Shown one piece after another: positions 6,028 through 7,367 of a DNA stretch of 7,367 nt (the first letter of the stretch is position 1; every line of letters starts with the position of its first letter). The stretch is taken from NCBI GenBank assembly GCA_947085285.1, contig CAMTVZ010000246.1:1-7367 (forward strand). Direction: 5' to 3'. A program made the position numbers and the translations under genes. The notes beneath the pieces were generated by a model. That model was not told the DNA's origin. It saw nothing but the letters and a program-made list of their open reading frames with translations, and ran no database searches. The stretch comes from JASEGV01 sp947085285 (lineage in GTDB: Bacteria > Bacteroidota > Ignavibacteria > UBA10030 > BY39).

Positions 6028-6225
6028 TCATTTCAAATCCGATTTCAGAGGAACTATCCACCAAGCTAATAAATACCCAATTACAAATGGAATCACACCT
6101 GTAATTAGTGCAACGACTATAACTATCAAACGGATTATAGTTGGATCAACCTCCAAAATTTCTCCTAGCCCACCGCATATTCCAGCGATTATATTATTGC
6201 TTGTTGATCTATATAATTTTTTCAT
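6028..6225 (-). CDS. PspC domain membrane protein (small, stand-alone)
   Basis: The 65-residue product is a single PspC domain: MKKLYRS at the N-terminus, then NNIIAGICGGLGEILEVDPT (10-29), a conserved amphipathic segment, and a long hydrophobic stretch (about 30-58) ending YLLAWWIVPLK. In Proteobacteria PspC is an inner-membrane regulator of the phage-shock response, but in many phyla such small PspC-like proteins stand alone and their role is not established, so I give no gene symbol. The start is set at ATG 6225 because GGAG (6235-6232) lies 6 nt upstream; an in-frame TTG at 6237 would overlap that ribosome site and is unlikely. The gene is divergent from groES and shares a 160-bp upstream region containing the CIRCE element, so heat-shock linkage is possible but unproven. 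Confidence 0.88.
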   Translation of the reverse strand: MKKLYRSTSNNIIAGICGGLGEILEVDPTIIRLIVIVVALITGVIPFVIGYLLAWWIVPLKSDLK

Positions 6226-6231
6226 TTCTGA

Positions 6232-6235
6232 CTCC
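6232..6235 (-). promoter_or_regulatory. Ribosome-binding site that decides the PspC start
   Basis: GGAG on the minus strand, 6 nt before ATG 6225. The alternative TTG at 6237-6235 overlaps it and has no ribosome site of its own at a suitable distance. Confidence 0.7.
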
Positions 6236-6272
6236 AATGATTTTTCTATTAATATAATAAAATTTTAGATGT

Positions 6273-6301
6273 TTGATTTTTGAAATTATTTTCATTATAT
6301 T
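6273..6301 (+). promoter_or_regulatory. Sigma70-like promoter for groES-groEL
   Basis: TTGATT (6273-6278) and TATATT (6296-6301) are 17 nt apart. The predicted start of transcription near 6308 falls inside the left arm of the CIRCE element that begins one base after the -10 box. This is the usual geometry for HrcA repression: repressor binding blocks the start site. Confidence 0.65.
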
Positions 6302-6302
6302 T

Positions 6303-6329
6303 TTAGCACTCTTGTTGAAAGAGTGCTAA
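6303..6329 (+). promoter_or_regulatory. CIRCE operator (HrcA binding site)
   Basis: TTAGCACTC, 9 nt, GAGTGCTAA: both arms match the CIRCE consensus perfectly with the canonical spacer length. CIRCE is bound by the repressor HrcA, which needs GroEL for activity, so the operon is derepressed when chaperonin is titrated by unfolded protein. It lies 56 nt before the groES start codon and would also form a hairpin in the mRNA leader. hrcA itself is not in the window. Confidence 0.97.
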
Positions 6330-6385
6330 TTCATTGAAAAATAATAAGGTTATAACATTAACAACAATTTTAAAAGGAGAAAAAT

Positions 6386-6673
6386 ATGGAAATAAAACCA
6401 TTAGCAGATCGAATTGTAGTTAAACCCGAAGTCCCTGAAGAAAAAACCAAAGGTGGTATTATCTTACCAGATACCGCCAAAGAAAAACCTGTAGTAGGGA
6501 CTATAGTCGCAGTTGGTCCTGGTAAGAGGAGCGACGATGGAAAAATTCAGCCAATGGAAGTAAAAGTTGGAGATAAAGTTTTATACGGTAAATATTCAGG
6601 CACCGAAATAACAATAAAAGGTGAAGAATATTTAATAATGCGTGAATCCGATTTATTTGGTATAGTTAACTAA
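6386..6673 (+). CDS. groES: Co-chaperonin GroES (Hsp10)
   Basis: The 95-residue product has full family length. It opens with EIKPLADRIVVKPEVPEEKT, followed by the mobile loop with GGIILPDTAKEKP (about 23-35), whose hydrophobic GGIILP segment docks onto GroEL. Next comes VVGTIVAVGPGKRSDDGK (36-53), then VKVGDKVLYGKYSGTEI and the closing strand EEYLIMRESDLFGIV. GroES forms the heptameric cytosolic lid that closes the GroEL folding chamber. AGGAG at 6375-6379 precedes the ATG by 6 nt. The gene is first in a CIRCE-controlled operon, with groEL starting 23 nt after its stop. Confidence 0.98.
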   Translation: MEIKPLADRIVVKPEVPEEKTKGGIILPDTAKEKPVVGTIVAVGPGKRSDDGKIQPMEVKVGDKVLYGKYSGTEITIKGEEYLIMRESDLFGIVN

Positions 6674-6696
6674 TTGAAAAAAAAGGAGAAGATAAT

Positions 6697-7367
6697 ATGG
6701 CAGTAAAAATAATTTCTTATGATTCAGAAGCTCGTGCTGCGTTAAAACGCGGTGTCGATAAATTAGCTGATGCAGTTAAAGTTACATTGGGCCCTAAAGG
6801 CCGCAATGTTGTTATTGATAAAAAATTTGGTGCACCGACGATTACAAAAGACGGAGTTACCGTTGCAAAAGAAATCGAACTCGAAGATGCAGTCGAAAAT
6901 ATGGGTGCCCAGATGGTTCGTGAAGTTGCCAGCAAAACCTCGGATGTTGCCGGCGACGGAACAACAACAGCTACCGTATTTGAGCAAGCTTTAGTTCGAG
7001 AAGGAATGAAGAACGTATCCGCAGGTGCCTATCCTATGGAATTAAAACGTGGTATCGATATAGCGGTTCAAAAAGTAATCGAAGGTTTGAAATCGTTAAG
7101 CCAAACCGTTGGCGATGACCGAAAGAAAATTGAGCAAGTCGGCTCTATTTCGGCTAACAACGACCAAACTATCGGTAAGTTAATTGCCGATGCTATGGAA
7201 AAAGTTGGTAAAGATGGGGTTATCACGGTTGAAGAAGCTAAAAGCACTGAAACAATTGTTGAGTGGGTCGAAGGTATGCAATTCGATCGAGGTTACCTTT
7301 CGCCTTACTTCGTAACCAATGCCGAAACAATGGAAGCTGAATTAGAAGAGCCTTACATCTTAATACA
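6697..7367 (+). CDS. groEL: Chaperonin GroEL (Hsp60), N-terminal part (3' partial)
   Basis: 223 complete codons of about 545 are present before the right edge, starting MAVKIISYDSEARAALKRGV. The numbering runs parallel to E. coli GroEL. The nucleotide-binding motifs are intact: LGPKGRNVVIDK (31-42), TKDGVTVAKEIELEDAVEN (50-68), GDGTTTATV (86-94, with the catalytic-site Asp87) and ISANND in the equatorial-to-intermediate region. The apical domain begins near residue 190 (EGMQFDRGYLSPYF) and is cut off at about residue 223. The protein is the ATP-driven tetradecameric cytosolic folding chamber working with GroES. AGGAG (6684-6688) lies 8 nt before the ATG; the 23-nt spacing from groES and lack of a terminator place it in the same operon. 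Confidence 0.98.
   Translation, partial: MAVKIISYDSEARAALKRGVDKLADAVKVTLGPKGRNVVIDKKFGAPTITKDGVTVAKEIELEDAVENMGAQMVREVASKTSDVAGDGTTTATVFEQALVREGMKNVSAGAYPMELKRGIDIAVQKVIEGLKSLSQTVGDDRKKIEQVGSISANNDQTIGKLIADAMEKVGKDGVITVEEAKSTETIVEWVEGMQFDRGYLSPYFVTNAETMEAELEEPYILI

Noticed and set aside
5999..6268. An 89-codon plus-strand open frame.
   Set aside because: It is antisense to the clear PspC gene, has no ribosome site and shows no family signature.

Overview
The window looks like a chromosomal stretch from an AT-rich bacterium of the Bacteroidota/Ignavibacteriota (FCB) group. The strongest clue is the C-terminal domain of the cytochrome at 2205-3788. It carries the YPNPFNPSTTIKF signature of type IX secretion (T9SS) type A sorting domains, a form I associate with Ignavibacteria and nearby FCB lineages. 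The visible strong Shine-Dalgarno sites, sigma70-like promoters and CIRCE operator fit such a lineage better than classical Bacteroides or Flavobacteria. This placement is an inference from signatures, not a phylogeny.

Layout. Positions 1-1891 (+) hold the end of methionyl-tRNA synthetase, a DUF2721 membrane protein and a secreted parallel beta-helix protein; tight spacing suggests one transcript. A 313-bp gap follows with a good promoter candidate. Positions 2205-3788 (+) encode a secreted eight-heme c-type cytochrome with a T9SS sorting tail, closed by a strong intrinsic terminator. A secreted DUF4139 protein lies at 3973-5469 (-). Upstream of it on the same strand are a decayed GIY-YIG nuclease gene, tRNA-Val(UAC) and tRNA-Gly(CCC). 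A short PspC-domain membrane protein (6028-6225, -) is divergent from the groES-groEL operon (6386 onward, +), whose promoter abuts a perfect CIRCE element. groEL runs off the right edge.

How the parts fit together. Most of the window is housekeeping: translation (MetRS, two tRNAs) and HrcA/CIRCE-controlled chaperonins. The accessory content is envelope-directed: one cytochrome probably displayed on the cell surface for electron transfer, plus secreted beta-helix and DUF4139 proteins of unknown role. I see no CRISPR array, insertion sequence, prophage or new multi-gene defence system. The items most worth a second look are the surface octaheme cytochrome and the GIY-YIG relic, whose reading frame begins 5 nt after the tRNA-Val and is open back through the whole tRNA.
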